Part shown: positions 1 through 8,080 of the stretch, piece after piece
Layout: the number at the start of each line of letters is the position of its first letter
How positions within the stretch are numbered: position 1 is the stretch's first letter
Assembly (NCBI GenBank): GCA_004554075.1
Contig: SFOB01000022.1
Span: forward strand, 1 to 31,678
Source of the DNA: Treponema sp.
GTDB taxonomy: Bacteria > Spirochaetota > Spirochaetia > Treponematales > Treponemataceae
DNA: 31,678 nucleotides
Reading direction: 5' to 3'
Translations under genes and position numbers: made by a program
The notes under the pieces: model-generated
The model's database searches: none
What the model saw: the letters and a program-made list of their open reading frames with translations, nothing else
Told to the model about the DNA's origin: nothing

Positions 1-330
1 TGATCTATATCAAAAACAACAAGAGATTTATATCTTGTTGTATTAAATACTCCAAGTTCACCATAAGCTTCTTTTATATAATTGCGGTTAGGAAGCCCAG
101 CTGGCAGGTGCTTTCATTATATCTTTAATTTATCTTTTCCTTTTGATTTCAATCCTTTTACTGATTATAGAACAAAAGAAAATAACACGACATGATTTAA
201 TAAAATCTTCTTTACCAGAAGATGAATTAACAGGCCTTCCTAACCGCAATTATATAAAAGAAGCTTATGGTGAACTTGGAGTATTTAATACAACAAGATA
301 TAAATCTCTTGTTGTTTTTGATATAGATCA
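1..330. repeat. 95-bp perfect inverted repeat at left edge
   Basis: Bases 1-95 are the exact reverse complement of bases 236-330; the arms are separated by 140 bases. The right arm lies inside the GGDEF coding region (from the LPNR motif to the FDID metal-binding motif). Pairing stops sharply at base 96/235. To the right of base 95 the reading frame of the GGDEF protein stays open and encodes a membrane helix. The left arm therefore looks like an inverted copy joined onto a truncated gene, as expected from a foldback chimera or assembly-end artefact, although a real inverted duplication is possible. The repeat may extend left of the window. Confidence 0.95.
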
Positions 331-655
331 TTTTAAGGTAGTAAACGAAGCCCATAATGGTGATGAAATCATTCTTGGTATTGTAGAGCTTGCAAAAAAA
401 TCTATAAACGATTGTGGAATTATGTTCCGCTATTCAGGAGATGAATTTGTACTCTTCCTGGAAATCGGCAGCAAGGAAGCAGAAAACCGCTTTAAGACCA
501 TCTTACAGGAAGCAAAAGAAAAGATGGATGTAACAATTTCTGTTGGACTTGTAGATATAGATCTTTCAGTTTCAATCAAAACAAATTATTACAGGGCAGT
601 TCAGGCCTGTTATGCAGTAAAAGAATCTGGTGGTGACGGTATAGAAAAAAGATGA
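98..655 (+). CDS. GGDEF-domain protein, 5'-truncated (putative diguanylate cyclase)
   Basis: Would make cyclic di-GMP from two GTP at the membrane if active. Reading in frame upstream of the first possible start (TTG at 143) gives a hydrophobic stretch (ISLIYLFLLISILLLII), so the true protein begins further upstream with at least one membrane helix; that part is cut off by the inverted arm at 1-95. The cytoplasmic part has the GGDEF-domain landmarks LTGLPNR, FDIDHFKVVNE and RYSGDEF. The signature is SGDEF rather than GGDEF; some SGDEF proteins are known to be active, so activity is open. The final ATGA overlaps the start of the histidine kinase gene by 4 bases, indicating one operon. The family call is firm; length and N-terminal sensor are unknown. 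Confidence 0.8.
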   Translation, partial: QLAGAFIISLIYLFLLISILLLIIEQKKITRHDLIKSSLPEDELTGLPNRNYIKEAYGELGVFNTTRYKSLVVFDIDHFKVVNEAHNGDEIILGIVELAKKSINDCGIMFRYSGDEFVLFLEIGSKEAENRFKTILQEAKEKMDVTISVGLVDIDLSVSIKTNYYRAVQACYAVKESGGDGIEKR

Positions 656-2799
656 AAAACAAGACTCCCAGGCTTTTAAAGAATCAGACAATATTCTGCA
701 TCATCATTTCTATGGCACTTGCTTTTATTGTAACTGCTTCTACCATCCTTATATATTTTAACAAACTGACATTAGATACACAAAAGCAGACAATAACTAT
801 TGCCGTAGAAAAGAAAATTCTTGAACTCAACACCTTTTTTAATACAGCAGAAAGAATTTCAGGTGATTTTCAGGATTATATTTTAGAAACCATTGATGAA
901 GACAAAATCCTTTCAGATCCGGTTTATGAAGAAAAATATATGACAGAGCTTACAAAAGTTCTTTCTGATTTTTCTATAACCCATAAAGGAAATGTCTGCA
1001 CCTGGTTTAGAATGAACATTGAAAAATATGGTCCTTCCCGAGGCCTCTTTCTTACTGGCGGCTATCAGAAAAGTTTTGTAAGAGTTCGAACCACAGACCT
1101 TTCAAAATATTCTCCAACAGATACAGAACATGTAGGCTGGTATTATCTTCCTATCTGGAAAAAAGCACCATTATGGACTCCACCTTACGAAAACCTGAGT
1201 CTGGGTCAGAAAATGATTTCCTACTCTATTCCACTCTATAAAAATAATGAGCTGATTGGTGTTGTTGGTATGGATTTAAGCCTTGCCTATATTGATGAGA
1301 TGGCAGAAGCCCTTTCTGTTGAAAATTCAACATGTCTTTTAATAGGTGAAGAACAGAACATTATTAATTTAACCAGTCAGGAAGATCTTTCAAAAGCAGT
1401 TGAACATTCTGCAGAGCTTTCTCAGATTCTGGAACAATTCCAGAATAATCCGGAAAAGCAATTTCAAACCTTTACCTGGGACGGTAGAAAGCATTACGGA
1501 ATGCTTACAAAGCTTGATAACGGAATGTCATATCTTGCTTCTGTTTCGCAAAATGAATTACTACAGCCCTTATACATTTTAATTCTTACACTTTTTATTG
1601 CCTTAATAATTGTTTCTTTAATTGCCTTTTTGCTGATTCTTCATATAAATAAAACAATATTATTACCAGTAAAAATAATTGCAAAAACAACAAACCGGCT
1701 GGCTCGTGGCGAATTGAATTTGACAATTCCCTATGACTCAAATAATGAAATGGGAAGCCTTGCAAACATGAGTCATGAAATCAGAACTCCTATCAATGCA
1801 GTTCTTGGTATGAACGAAATGATTCTCAGGGAATCTGATGACAAAAACATACTGGGCTATGCTGCAAATATAAAAACTGCAGGCTCAAATCTTCTTACAA
1901 TCGTAAATGATGTTCTGGATTTTTCAAAAATTGAAGCCGGCAAAATGGAACTTCTTCCGGACAATTACGAAGTTTCTTCTTTAATTATAGACCTTGTAAA
2001 CATGACCAGAGAAAGGGCCCAGAACAAGGGCCTTAATTACCAATTAAATATTCCTTCCAGCCTGCCAAAAACTTTATTCGGCGACAGTATCCGTATTAAA
2101 CAGTGTATTTTAAATCTGCTTACAAACGCCATTAAATATACAAAAGAAGGAACAATCAATTTTACAATTGATTACGAAAGACTGGACGAACATTCAATTA
2201 AGATGAGCATTCATGTTACAGATACCGGTATTGGTATAAAAGAAGAAGACATGGATAAACTCTTCACTCCTTTTGAGCGCATTGAAGAAGAAAAGAACCG
2301 CACAATCGAAGGAAGCGGTCTTGGTATAAGCATTGTTAAAAAGCTTCTAACAATGATGGGCAGCAAGCTGGAAGTAAAAAGTACGTATGGTCAGGGGTCC
2401 GACTTCTCTTTTGCAATCGTTCAAAAGGTTATAGACTGGACAGCCGCAGGGGACCTGAACGAAGCTTATGCAGAAAGTATAAAGCAGATGGCAAGTTATA
2501 AAGAAAAGCTCCATGCTCCTCGTGCCCGTCTTTTATTTGTAGATGATACAGCCATGAACCTTGAAGTTATAAAAGGTCTTCTTAAAAATACCGGAATTCA
2601 AATTGATACAGCTCTAAGCGGAAAAGATGCCCTTAAAGCCGTAAAAACAATTGCATACGATATTCTTTTTATAGACCACCGCATGCCGGAAATGGATGGA
2701 ATCGAAACCCTGCATGCAATGAAAGATATGCCGGATAACCTGAGTGCTGGAAAGCCTTGCATTGCCCTTACCGCAAATGCAATCAGTGGCGTTAAGTGA
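652..2799 (+). CDS. Hybrid sensor histidine kinase, receiver truncated (probably broken gene)
   Basis: Membrane sensor kinase starting a phosphorelay. Order: membrane helix (about residues 13-36), extracytoplasmic dCache-like sensor (about 40-300), second helix (about 305-330), part of a HAMP linker, H-box MSHEIRTPINAVLG with phospho-acceptor His375, ATPase boxes NLLTNAIKYT, DTGIGIKEED and GSGLGISIV, then a receiver with acidic pair Asp631/Asp632 and acceptor Asp675. Two oddities: HAMP residues EMGSLAN run straight into MSHEIRTP with no normal linker, and the receiver stops after ALTANAISGVK, about 25-30 residues early and before its conserved lysine. The next reading frame resumes with sequence typical of the receiver end plus an HPt domain, so a deletion with frameshift is likely. 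ATGA overlap with the GGDEF gene. Confidence 0.85.
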   Translation: MKNKTPRLLKNQTIFCIIISMALAFIVTASTILIYFNKLTLDTQKQTITIAVEKKILELNTFFNTAERISGDFQDYILETIDEDKILSDPVYEEKYMTELTKVLSDFSITHKGNVCTWFRMNIEKYGPSRGLFLTGGYQKSFVRVRTTDLSKYSPTDTEHVGWYYLPIWKKAPLWTPPYENLSLGQKMISYSIPLYKNNELIGVVGMDLSLAYIDEMAEALSVENSTCLLIGEEQNIINLTSQEDLSKAVEHSAELSQILEQFQNNPEKQFQTFTWDGRKHYGMLTKLDNGMSYLASVSQNELLQPLYILILTLFIALIIVSLIAFLLILHINKTILLPVKIIAKTTNRLARGELNLTIPYDSNNEMGSLANMSHEIRTPINAVLGMNEMILRESDDKNILGYAANIKTAGSNLLTIVNDVLDFSKIEAGKMELLPDNYEVSSLIIDLVNMTRERAQNKGLNYQLNIPSSLPKTLFGDSIRIKQCILNLLTNAIKYTKEGTINFTIDYERLDEHSIKMSIHVTDTGIGIKEEDMDKLFTPFERIEEEKNRTIEGSGLGISIVKKLLTMMGSKLEVKSTYGQGSDFSFAIVQKVIDWTAAGDLNEAYAESIKQMASYKEKLHAPRARLLFVDDTAMNLEVIKGLLKNTGIQIDTALSGKDALKAVKTIAYDILFIDHRMPEMDGIETLHAMKDMPDNLSAGKPCIALTANAISGVK

Positions 2800-3473
2800 T
2801 TATCAAATATCTTCCGGAAGAATATCTTGAAGAAGCACCCGAGAACCTTTCAGAAAATGACCAGGCTTCAGCTGATTTTATGGCTAAACTTAAGGAAACA
2901 GAAGGCATTGATGCAAAATCCGCCCTGAAAAACTGCGCAACTGCAGAACTTCTTATTTCAACAATTAAACAGTACTACTCTACTATTGATGAAAAGGCAC
3001 TTGAATTACAGCAATACTTCGAGGCCGAAGACTGGAAAAATTACGAAATAAAAGTTCATGCCTTAAAGAGCACTTCAAGACTTATCGGTGCAACTGCACT
3101 TTCAAAACTTGCAGAACATCTTGAAGAATGTGCCGGAAACAACAAAATAGATGAGATTCAAAATGAACATAAAATCCTTATAGATTCTTATCTGAATTTT
3201 AAGCATATACTAAAGCCTCTTACAGAAGAGAATCCAGACCAGGCTGATAAATCTGAGATCTCCCAGGCAGATCTTTTAGACGCTATAAATCAGATGATAG
3301 TTTATGCAGACGCATTTGATTTAGACGGGCTTGATGAGGTGATGAACAAACTAAGTTCTGTAAAACTTCCACTTGATTTTTCACAGAAATTTAGTAAAAT
3401 CCAGAAAAGCATAGAAAATGTCGACTTTAAAGAACTAAGGCTTTTACTATCGGAATGGAGCAATAAAGAATGA
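2796..3473 (+). pseudogene. C-terminal HPt fragment of the hybrid kinase
   Basis: Opens with IIKYLPEEYLEEAPE, which normally ends the receiver and starts the linker of hybrid kinases, then has a histidine phosphotransfer helix bundle with acceptor His88 in KVHALKSTSRLIGA. The only available start is a GTG overlapping the kinase TGA (GTGA), without a convincing Shine-Dalgarno. I infer this is the detached tail of the kinase at 652-2799: the intact parent would be kinase-receiver-HPt, with roughly 75-90 bases missing at the junction. If the junction is real, translational coupling could still make a separate HPt protein with about 75 further residues of unknown role at its end. The stop overlaps the next start (ATGA). 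Confidence 0.7.
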
Positions 3474-4213
3474 TCGATGATCTTTATATAGTTGGTGACC
3501 AGTCTAGACTTGTCGTAAAAAACATAATAAACCAGTTTAAGGAAACAGGCTGTAATATTTCAGTTTTTGCTCCTACAAGCGAAGACGTAGATAATCTTCC
3601 AAATTTTTCAGTTCATCTTCTCATTATCCTTTCTGATAATATCGATTTTAACGTTATTAAAAAAATTGTCGTATATCAGAAAAAATATGAATATTCCCTT
3701 TGTTTTGTAGGTCACATTTCAAATCTTTCCCTTGAAGATGATAACTTTTTTAAACGAATTCCTTCTATAAAACTTGAATCATTTACTATTAATCCGGATA
3801 AACTTCTTGAACTTATGGAAAGAAATGACAACAGAAAAAAGCATATCCTTGTTGTAGATGATGAACCAATAATTCTCAGAAGCATAAAAGTATGGCTGGG
3901 AGATGATTTTCATCTTTCACTCGTAAGCTCTGGAGAAATGGCACTTGAATTCCTGGACATGCATCCGGTAGACCTTGTTCTTCTGGATTATAAAATGCCA
4001 ACAATGGACGGACCAAAAGTTCTTGAAAAAATCAGAAATGATGAAAGACTTGCTACCCTTCCAGTAATCTTCTTAACCGCAAATAATGACCGTCAGAGCA
4101 TTATCAATGTCATGCAGTTTAAACCTGATGGTTATATTCTCAAAACTAAAGCACCTGATGAAATCAAACAGGCAATTGTTGATTTCTTTAAAAACAGGGT
4201 CATTAAAGTCTGA
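3470..4213 (+). CDS. Response regulator with degenerate plus intact receiver domains
   Basis: A 247-residue protein without a DNA-binding or enzymatic output domain. Residues 1-118 have receiver-like alternation (LYIVGDQSRLVVKNII, HLLIILSDN) but lack the usual acidic pair and a clear acceptor, so this half is probably degenerate. Residues 124-242 are a complete receiver: acidic pair Asp130/Asp131 in ILVVDDEP, acceptor Asp173 in LVLLDYKMPTMDG, Thr203 in FLTAN and Lys225 in YILKTK. It overlaps the HPt fragment by 4 bases and is the last gene of the signalling operon, so it is the natural phosphoryl acceptor of the kinase/HPt relay. The output target is not visible here. Confidence 0.85.
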   Translation: MIDDLYIVGDQSRLVVKNIINQFKETGCNISVFAPTSEDVDNLPNFSVHLLIILSDNIDFNVIKKIVVYQKKYEYSLCFVGHISNLSLEDDNFFKRIPSIKLESFTINPDKLLELMERNDNRKKHILVVDDEPIILRSIKVWLGDDFHLSLVSSGEMALEFLDMHPVDLVLLDYKMPTMDGPKVLEKIRNDERLATLPVIFLTANNDRQSIINVMQFKPDGYILKTKAPDEIKQAIVDFFKNRVIKV

Positions 4214-4269
4214 AAAGAGCCCATTTTTAATCTTCACAAAATCCCGAAAAGAGAGTATACTTTTTGGAT

Positions 4270-4305
4270 AATTAGGGAAAGAATCGGCAAAATTTTTCCT
4301 TAATT
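4270..4305. other. AT-rich hairpin between signalling operon and hdr operon
   Basis: AATTAGGGAAA pairs over 11 bases (one G-U) with TTTTCCTTAATT across a 12-base loop. There is no clean T-run after it, so a weak terminator or an operator/leader structure ahead of hdrB are both possible. The rest of the 4214-4339 gap is AT-rich; TATATT at 4316-4321 is a possible -10 box for hdrB but has only a poor -35. Confidence 0.35.
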
Positions 4306-4339
4306 TCTATATATGTATATTTATTAATTGGGAGCAAGT

Positions 4340-5134
4340 ATGACATATTCTTATTTTCCAGGCTGTACGCTCAAGAATAAGGCCATTGACCTTGATATCT
4401 GGGCTCGTAAGTCTGCGGAAGCGTTAGGATTCACACTTGAAGAAATTCCTGAATGGCAGTGCTGTGGTGGTGAATACCCTATGGCAAAAGACGAAATCGC
4501 TTCAAAACTATCGTCTGTACGTGCATTGGCTAATGCGCGCGATTCTGGAAAAGAACTGGTAACTCTCTGTTCTGCTTGTTATAACGTGCTTAAGCAGGTT
4601 AACAACGACATGCAGACTGACGAGAATATCATTCTCAAGGTGAACAATTATTTGAAGCAGGACGAAATTGAGTACCATGGTGAAACTAAGGTACTTCACT
4701 ACCTCGAAATCCTGCGCGATGTTGTAGGCTGGGACAAGGTAAAAGCAGCAGTTAAAAAGCCATTTACAGGCAAGAAAATCGGTGCTTATTACGGATGTCT
4801 TCTTTTGAGACCTGGCAAAGTACTTCAGCTGGATGATCCTGAAAATCCACAGCTTATCGAAGACTTTATCAAGGCTATCGGTGCTACTCCTGTAATCTAT
4901 GCTCAGAGAAACGAGTGCTGCGGTGCCTACACCATGTTTGAAGATGAGTCTATCCCAAAGAATAGAACAAAGAAAATCCTTTCAAATGCAGAAGATATGG
5001 GAGCTGATTTCTTAGTAACCTCATGTCCTCTCTGCCGCTATAATCTTATTAAGAATAAGGGCGACTCTAAGCTCGATGTAATTTACTTTACAGAACTTCT
5101 CGCAGAAGCCCTCGGTCTTAAGGAGGAAAAATAA
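4340..5134 (+). CDS. hdrB: Heterodisulfide reductase subunit B (HdrB-like, CCG domains)
   Basis: Cysteine-rich subunit that in Hdr complexes holds the non-cubane iron-sulfur clusters reducing a disulfide; cytoplasmic. Two CCG domains are visible: FPGC...CCGG...CSAC in the first half and YYGC...CCGA...CPLC in the second. Start chosen at ATG 4340, preceded by GGGAG, giving 264 residues and the family-typical N-terminus MTYSYFPGC; an upstream TTG at 4328 is in frame but overlaps the ribosome-binding site. The stop overlaps the hdrC start by one base (TAATG), with AAGGAGG in the coding end, indicating tight coupling. Spirochaetes are not known to make CoM/CoB, so the physiological disulfide or downstream acceptor is unknown. 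Confidence 0.93.
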   Translation: MTYSYFPGCTLKNKAIDLDIWARKSAEALGFTLEEIPEWQCCGGEYPMAKDEIASKLSSVRALANARDSGKELVTLCSACYNVLKQVNNDMQTDENIILKVNNYLKQDEIEYHGETKVLHYLEILRDVVGWDKVKAAVKKPFTGKKIGAYYGCLLLRPGKVLQLDDPENPQLIEDFIKAIGATPVIYAQRNECCGAYTMFEDESIPKNRTKKILSNAEDMGADFLVTSCPLCRYNLIKNKGDSKLDVIYFTELLAEALGLKEEK

Positions 5135-5520
5135 TGGAAGCAGATTTGACTAAAGAAATCATCCTCCAGAAGAGCGGTGTAAATCCTAAGAAATGTATGG
5201 TCTGCGGAAAGTGTTCTGCTACCTGCCCTAACTATGATGCTATGGAATATCATCCACATCAGTTTGTTCAGATGGTAGAAAACGGCGATCTTGAGCCACT
5301 TTTGCAGTCTAAATCAATTTATGCATGTCTTTCATGCTTTGCCTGCCTTGAGCGTTGTCCACGCCAGGTTGAACCAGCAAAGCTTATCGAAGGCGTACGT
5401 CAGTTTGTTGAAGGTCAGCGCGGTCCTCACCGTCTGGATCCTGTTCAGGTTCCTGAGCATCTTGATGATGACATGCCACAGCAGGCTATTGTTAGTGCTT
5501 TCAGAAAGTACAAGCGTTAA
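5134..5520 (+). CDS. hdrC: Heterodisulfide reductase subunit C (HdrC, two 4Fe-4S clusters)
   Basis: Small 128-residue ferredoxin-like subunit that wires HdrA to HdrB. Two CxxCxxCxxxC sites: Cys21/24/27/31 (CMVCGKCSATC) and Cys65/68/71/75 (CLSCFACLERC). The conserved tail QAIVSAFRKYKR resembles other HdrC proteins. It starts one base inside the hdrB stop and is followed after 15 bases by hdrA, with AAGGAG at its own stop codon serving as the hdrA ribosome-binding site. It cannot act alone and should form a trimer with its two neighbours. Confidence 0.93.
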   Translation: MEADLTKEIILQKSGVNPKKCMVCGKCSATCPNYDAMEYHPHQFVQMVENGDLEPLLQSKSIYACLSCFACLERCPRQVEPAKLIEGVRQFVEGQRGPHRLDPVQVPEHLDDDMPQQAIVSAFRKYKR

Positions 5521-5535
5521 GGAGTGACATAGAAA

Positions 5536-7548
5536 ATGGAAAGAATTGGTGTATTTGTATGTCACTGTGGTACTAACATTGCCGGAACAGTTGACGTAGA
5601 AAAAGTTGCAGAAGAACTTGGAAAGGTAGACGGAGTTGTTTATTCAACACACTACACTTACATGTGTTCATCTGCCGGTCAGCAAATGATTGAAGACCAT
5701 ATCAAGAACGACAAGCTTACTGGTGTAGTTCTTTGTTCATGTTCTCCACGTATGCACGAAAAAACCTTCCGTTCATGCGCAGAGCGTGCAGGTCTCAACC
5801 CATTTAAAGTTGAAGTTGCAAATATCCGTGAACAGACTTCATGGGTAATGAAAGATATTGAGCAGGCTACAGAAAAGGCCATCGCTCTTGGTAAAGCTGC
5901 AATCGCAAAGACAATCCTTGACACACCTCTTATCGCAGGTGAAACTCCAATGACAAAGCGCGCTTTGGTAATTGGTGGTGGTATTGCCGGAATTACAGCA
6001 GCCCTCGACATCGCAGATGCCGGCTTCCCGGTAGACATTGTAGAAAAAGACTACACTGTCGGCGGTAAGATGGCTAAACTTGATAAAACCTTCCCTACTT
6101 TGGACTGTGCATCTTGTATCGTAACTCCAAAAATGACAGAAGTTAGCCAGAATCCTAACATCCGCATTCTTTCAGCTTCTGAAGTTTGCAGAGTTTCAGG
6201 ATATATCGGAAACTTCGAAATTGATATCAAACGTCACCCACGCTATGTTGATGAAACAAAGTGTACAGGTTGTGGTGCTTGTATCGAAAAGTGTCCTAAC
6301 AAGAAGGTTCCAAACGCCTTCAACCTTGGTTTGAATAACCGCAAGGCAATTGATATTCCTTTTGCTCAGGCTGTTCCAAAGGTAGCAAACATCGACGCAA
6401 ACTACTGTCTCCACATGAAGGGTCTTGCTAACGGTAAAGACAATGTTTGTGGATTCTGTGAAAAAGCTTGTGCCGCAGGGGCTATTAAGTTTGATCAGAA
6501 AGAAGAAATTATTACAGAAAAGTACGGTGCTATTATCGTAGCAACCGGATATAATCCTATCTCTCTCGAGAAGTTTGACGAATACGCTTATAACCAGAGC
6601 CCGGACGTTGTTTCATCACTTGAATTCGAACGCCTGTGCAATGCTTCTGGTCCTACAAATGGTCATCTCCTCCGCCCATCAGACGGAAAAGAGCCAAAGA
6701 CTATCGTATTCGTTCAGTGTGTTGGTTCACGCTGTTCTGCAGATTCTACAAAAGGTCACGAGTACTGCTCTAAGATCTGTTGTATGTATACTGCAAAGCA
6801 CGCAATCCTTACACGAGACCACTATCCTGATACAAACTGCTATGTATTCTACATTGACGTTCGTACTCCAGGTAAACTCTTTGATGAGTTCTATCGCCGC
6901 GCTGTTGAACAGTATGGCGTTCACTACATCAAAGGTCAGGTAGGAAAAGTTACTCCTCAGAGCGACGGAACTCTTGATGTTCAGGGAAGCGATTTGATTT
7001 TGAACAAACAGGTTCATATCAAGGCTGATATGGTTGTACTTGCAGCATCTATCGAAGCAGATAAGTCTGCACGTCCACTTGCTACAATGCTTACAACTTC
7101 TATGGACAACAACGACTTCTTCCTCGAAGCTCATGCTAAACTTCGTCCTGTTGAATCTCCAACTGCAGGTATCTTCCTTGCAGGCTGCTGTCAGGGACCA
7201 AAAGATATTCCGGAAACTGTTGCTCAGTCATCTGGTGCCGCAGCAAAGGCTATCTGCCTGCTTGTAAAAGACAAGCTCAAGAACGACCCTTGTACTGCTC
7301 AGCCTGATGAAAATGCATGTAACGGTTGTGGACAGTGTGTTAACGTTTGTCCTTACGGAGCTATTTCTTATGTTGATAAGGATTTCCGTGGTCCAAACAG
7401 AACTACAATTACACGTCATGTATCTCAGGTAAATTCTGCTATGTGTCATGGTTGTGGTGCTTGTACAGTTGCTTGTCCTTCTGGAGCTATGGATCTTAAG
7501 GGCTTCAGCAACAAACAAATCTTGGCGGAGGTTGATAGCGTATTGTAA
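5536..7548 (+). CDS. hdrA: Heterodisulfide reductase subunit A (HdrA, FAD electron-bifurcating core)
   Basis: A 670-residue iron-sulfur flavoprotein. In order: N-terminal IGVFVCHCGTN segment with Cys9/Cys11; FAD-binding Rossmann fold ALVIGGGIAGITAALD near residue 140; the HdrA-specific LDCASCIVTPKM cysteine region; ferredoxin motif CTGCGACIEKCP; VCGFCEKACAAGAI; second nucleotide-binding half with FLAGCCQGPKDIPETV; and two C-terminal 4Fe-4S motifs, CNGCGQCVNVCPYG and CHGCGACTVACPSG. In characterised Hdr complexes the HdrA FAD splits electron pairs between a high-potential acceptor through HdrBC and low-potential ferredoxin. Length and motif set match full-length bacterial HdrA. RBS AAGGAG lies about 11 bases before the ATG. 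Confidence 0.95.
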   Translation: MERIGVFVCHCGTNIAGTVDVEKVAEELGKVDGVVYSTHYTYMCSSAGQQMIEDHIKNDKLTGVVLCSCSPRMHEKTFRSCAERAGLNPFKVEVANIREQTSWVMKDIEQATEKAIALGKAAIAKTILDTPLIAGETPMTKRALVIGGGIAGITAALDIADAGFPVDIVEKDYTVGGKMAKLDKTFPTLDCASCIVTPKMTEVSQNPNIRILSASEVCRVSGYIGNFEIDIKRHPRYVDETKCTGCGACIEKCPNKKVPNAFNLGLNNRKAIDIPFAQAVPKVANIDANYCLHMKGLANGKDNVCGFCEKACAAGAIKFDQKEEIITEKYGAIIVATGYNPISLEKFDEYAYNQSPDVVSSLEFERLCNASGPTNGHLLRPSDGKEPKTIVFVQCVGSRCSADSTKGHEYCSKICCMYTAKHAILTRDHYPDTNCYVFYIDVRTPGKLFDEFYRRAVEQYGVHYIKGQVGKVTPQSDGTLDVQGSDLILNKQVHIKADMVVLAASIEADKSARPLATMLTTSMDNNDFFLEAHAKLRPVESPTAGIFLAGCCQGPKDIPETVAQSSGAAAKAICLLVKDKLKNDPCTAQPDENACNGCGQCVNVCPYGAISYVDKDFRGPNRTTITRHVSQVNSAMCHGCGACTVACPSGAMDLKGFSNKQILAEVDSVL

Positions 7549-7555
7549 CATAAAC

Positions 7556-7616
7556 CGTCATCCTGAACTTGATTCAGGATCTATAACAAAGATGCTGAAA
7601 CGAGTTCAGCATGACG
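7556..7616. repeat. Family A paired-hairpin repeat, copy 1 (inside hdr-flx operon)
   Basis: CGTCAT, hairpin CCTGAACTTGATTCAGG, a spacer, hairpin GCTGAAACGAGTTCAGC, then ATGACG. The outer ends are complementary, so the whole element can fold as one long stem or as two hairpins. It occupies nearly the whole gap between hdrA and the MvhD-like gene and could attenuate or stabilise the operon mRNA. Confidence 0.9.
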
Positions 7617-7625
7617 TGTTATAAA
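7617..7625 (+). promoter_or_regulatory. Possible extended -10 promoter for the MvhD-like gene
   Basis: TG-T-TATAAA immediately downstream of the repeat; the predicted transcription start is about 2 bases before ATG 7634. The -35 is weak (TGAAAC at 7596-7601, 18-base spacing, inside the repeat). It could give an internal, nearly leaderless transcript. Confidence 0.3.
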
Positions 7626-7633
7626 CGTGAAAT

Positions 7634-8080
7634 ATGATTATGAGTGAAAACAAAAACTGGACGCCAAAGATTGTAGCATTCTGCTGTAACTGGTGTTCTT
7701 ATGCAGGTGCCGACCTGGCTGGTAACAACCGTCTCGAATATCCAGGAAACGTAAAAATTATCCGCATTCCTTGCTCATGCCGCTTGAATCCTTTGTTTAT
7801 TCTGCGCGCATTCCAGCGTGGAGCTGACGGTGTTATATTGTGTGGTTGTCACCCTGGTGACTGCCACTACTCTACTGGTAACTATTTTGCACGTCGTCGT
7901 ATGACTCTCCTTTTCTCTATGCTTGACTTCTTAGGAATTGAAAAAGGACGTACTCGTGTTGAATGGTGTTCTGCTGCAGAAGGTGTACGCTTTGCCGGAA
8001 TTATGAATGATTTCGTAAAGCAGATTACTGAGCTTGGCGAATGTAAAAAGCTGGAGGATGTAAGATGCAAGACAAATTAA
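7634..8080 (+). CDS. flxD: MvhD/FlpD-like 2Fe-2S subunit (FlxD)
   Basis: A 148-residue MvhD-type adaptor that hands electrons from an input module to HdrA through a 2Fe-2S cluster. Visible motifs: FCCNWCSYAGAD, IPCSCRLNP and CGCHPGDCHYSTGN, the standard FlpD-family cysteines. In methanogens it links hydrogenase to Hdr; here no hydrogenase is present and the partners are the Flx-type NADH module encoded next door, so FlxD is the better name. No clear Shine-Dalgarno precedes ATG 7634 or the alternative ATG at 7640. The 3' end overlaps the next gene by 16 bases, an unusually long overlap implying coupled translation. Confidence 0.9.
   Translation: MIMSENKNWTPKIVAFCCNWCSYAGADLAGNNRLEYPGNVKIIRIPCSCRLNPLFILRAFQRGADGVILCGCHPGDCHYSTGNYFARRRMTLLFSMLDFLGIEKGRTRVEWCSAAEGVRFAGIMNDFVKQITELGECKKLEDVRCKTN

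Noticed and set aside
4328..4339. TTG start for hdrB
   Set aside because: It overlaps the Shine-Dalgarno of ATG 4340 and adds residues not typical of the family.
7634..8080. Hydrogenase-linked MvhD
   Set aside because: No hydrogenase large or small subunit is in the operon; the adjoining genes are the Flx NADH module.
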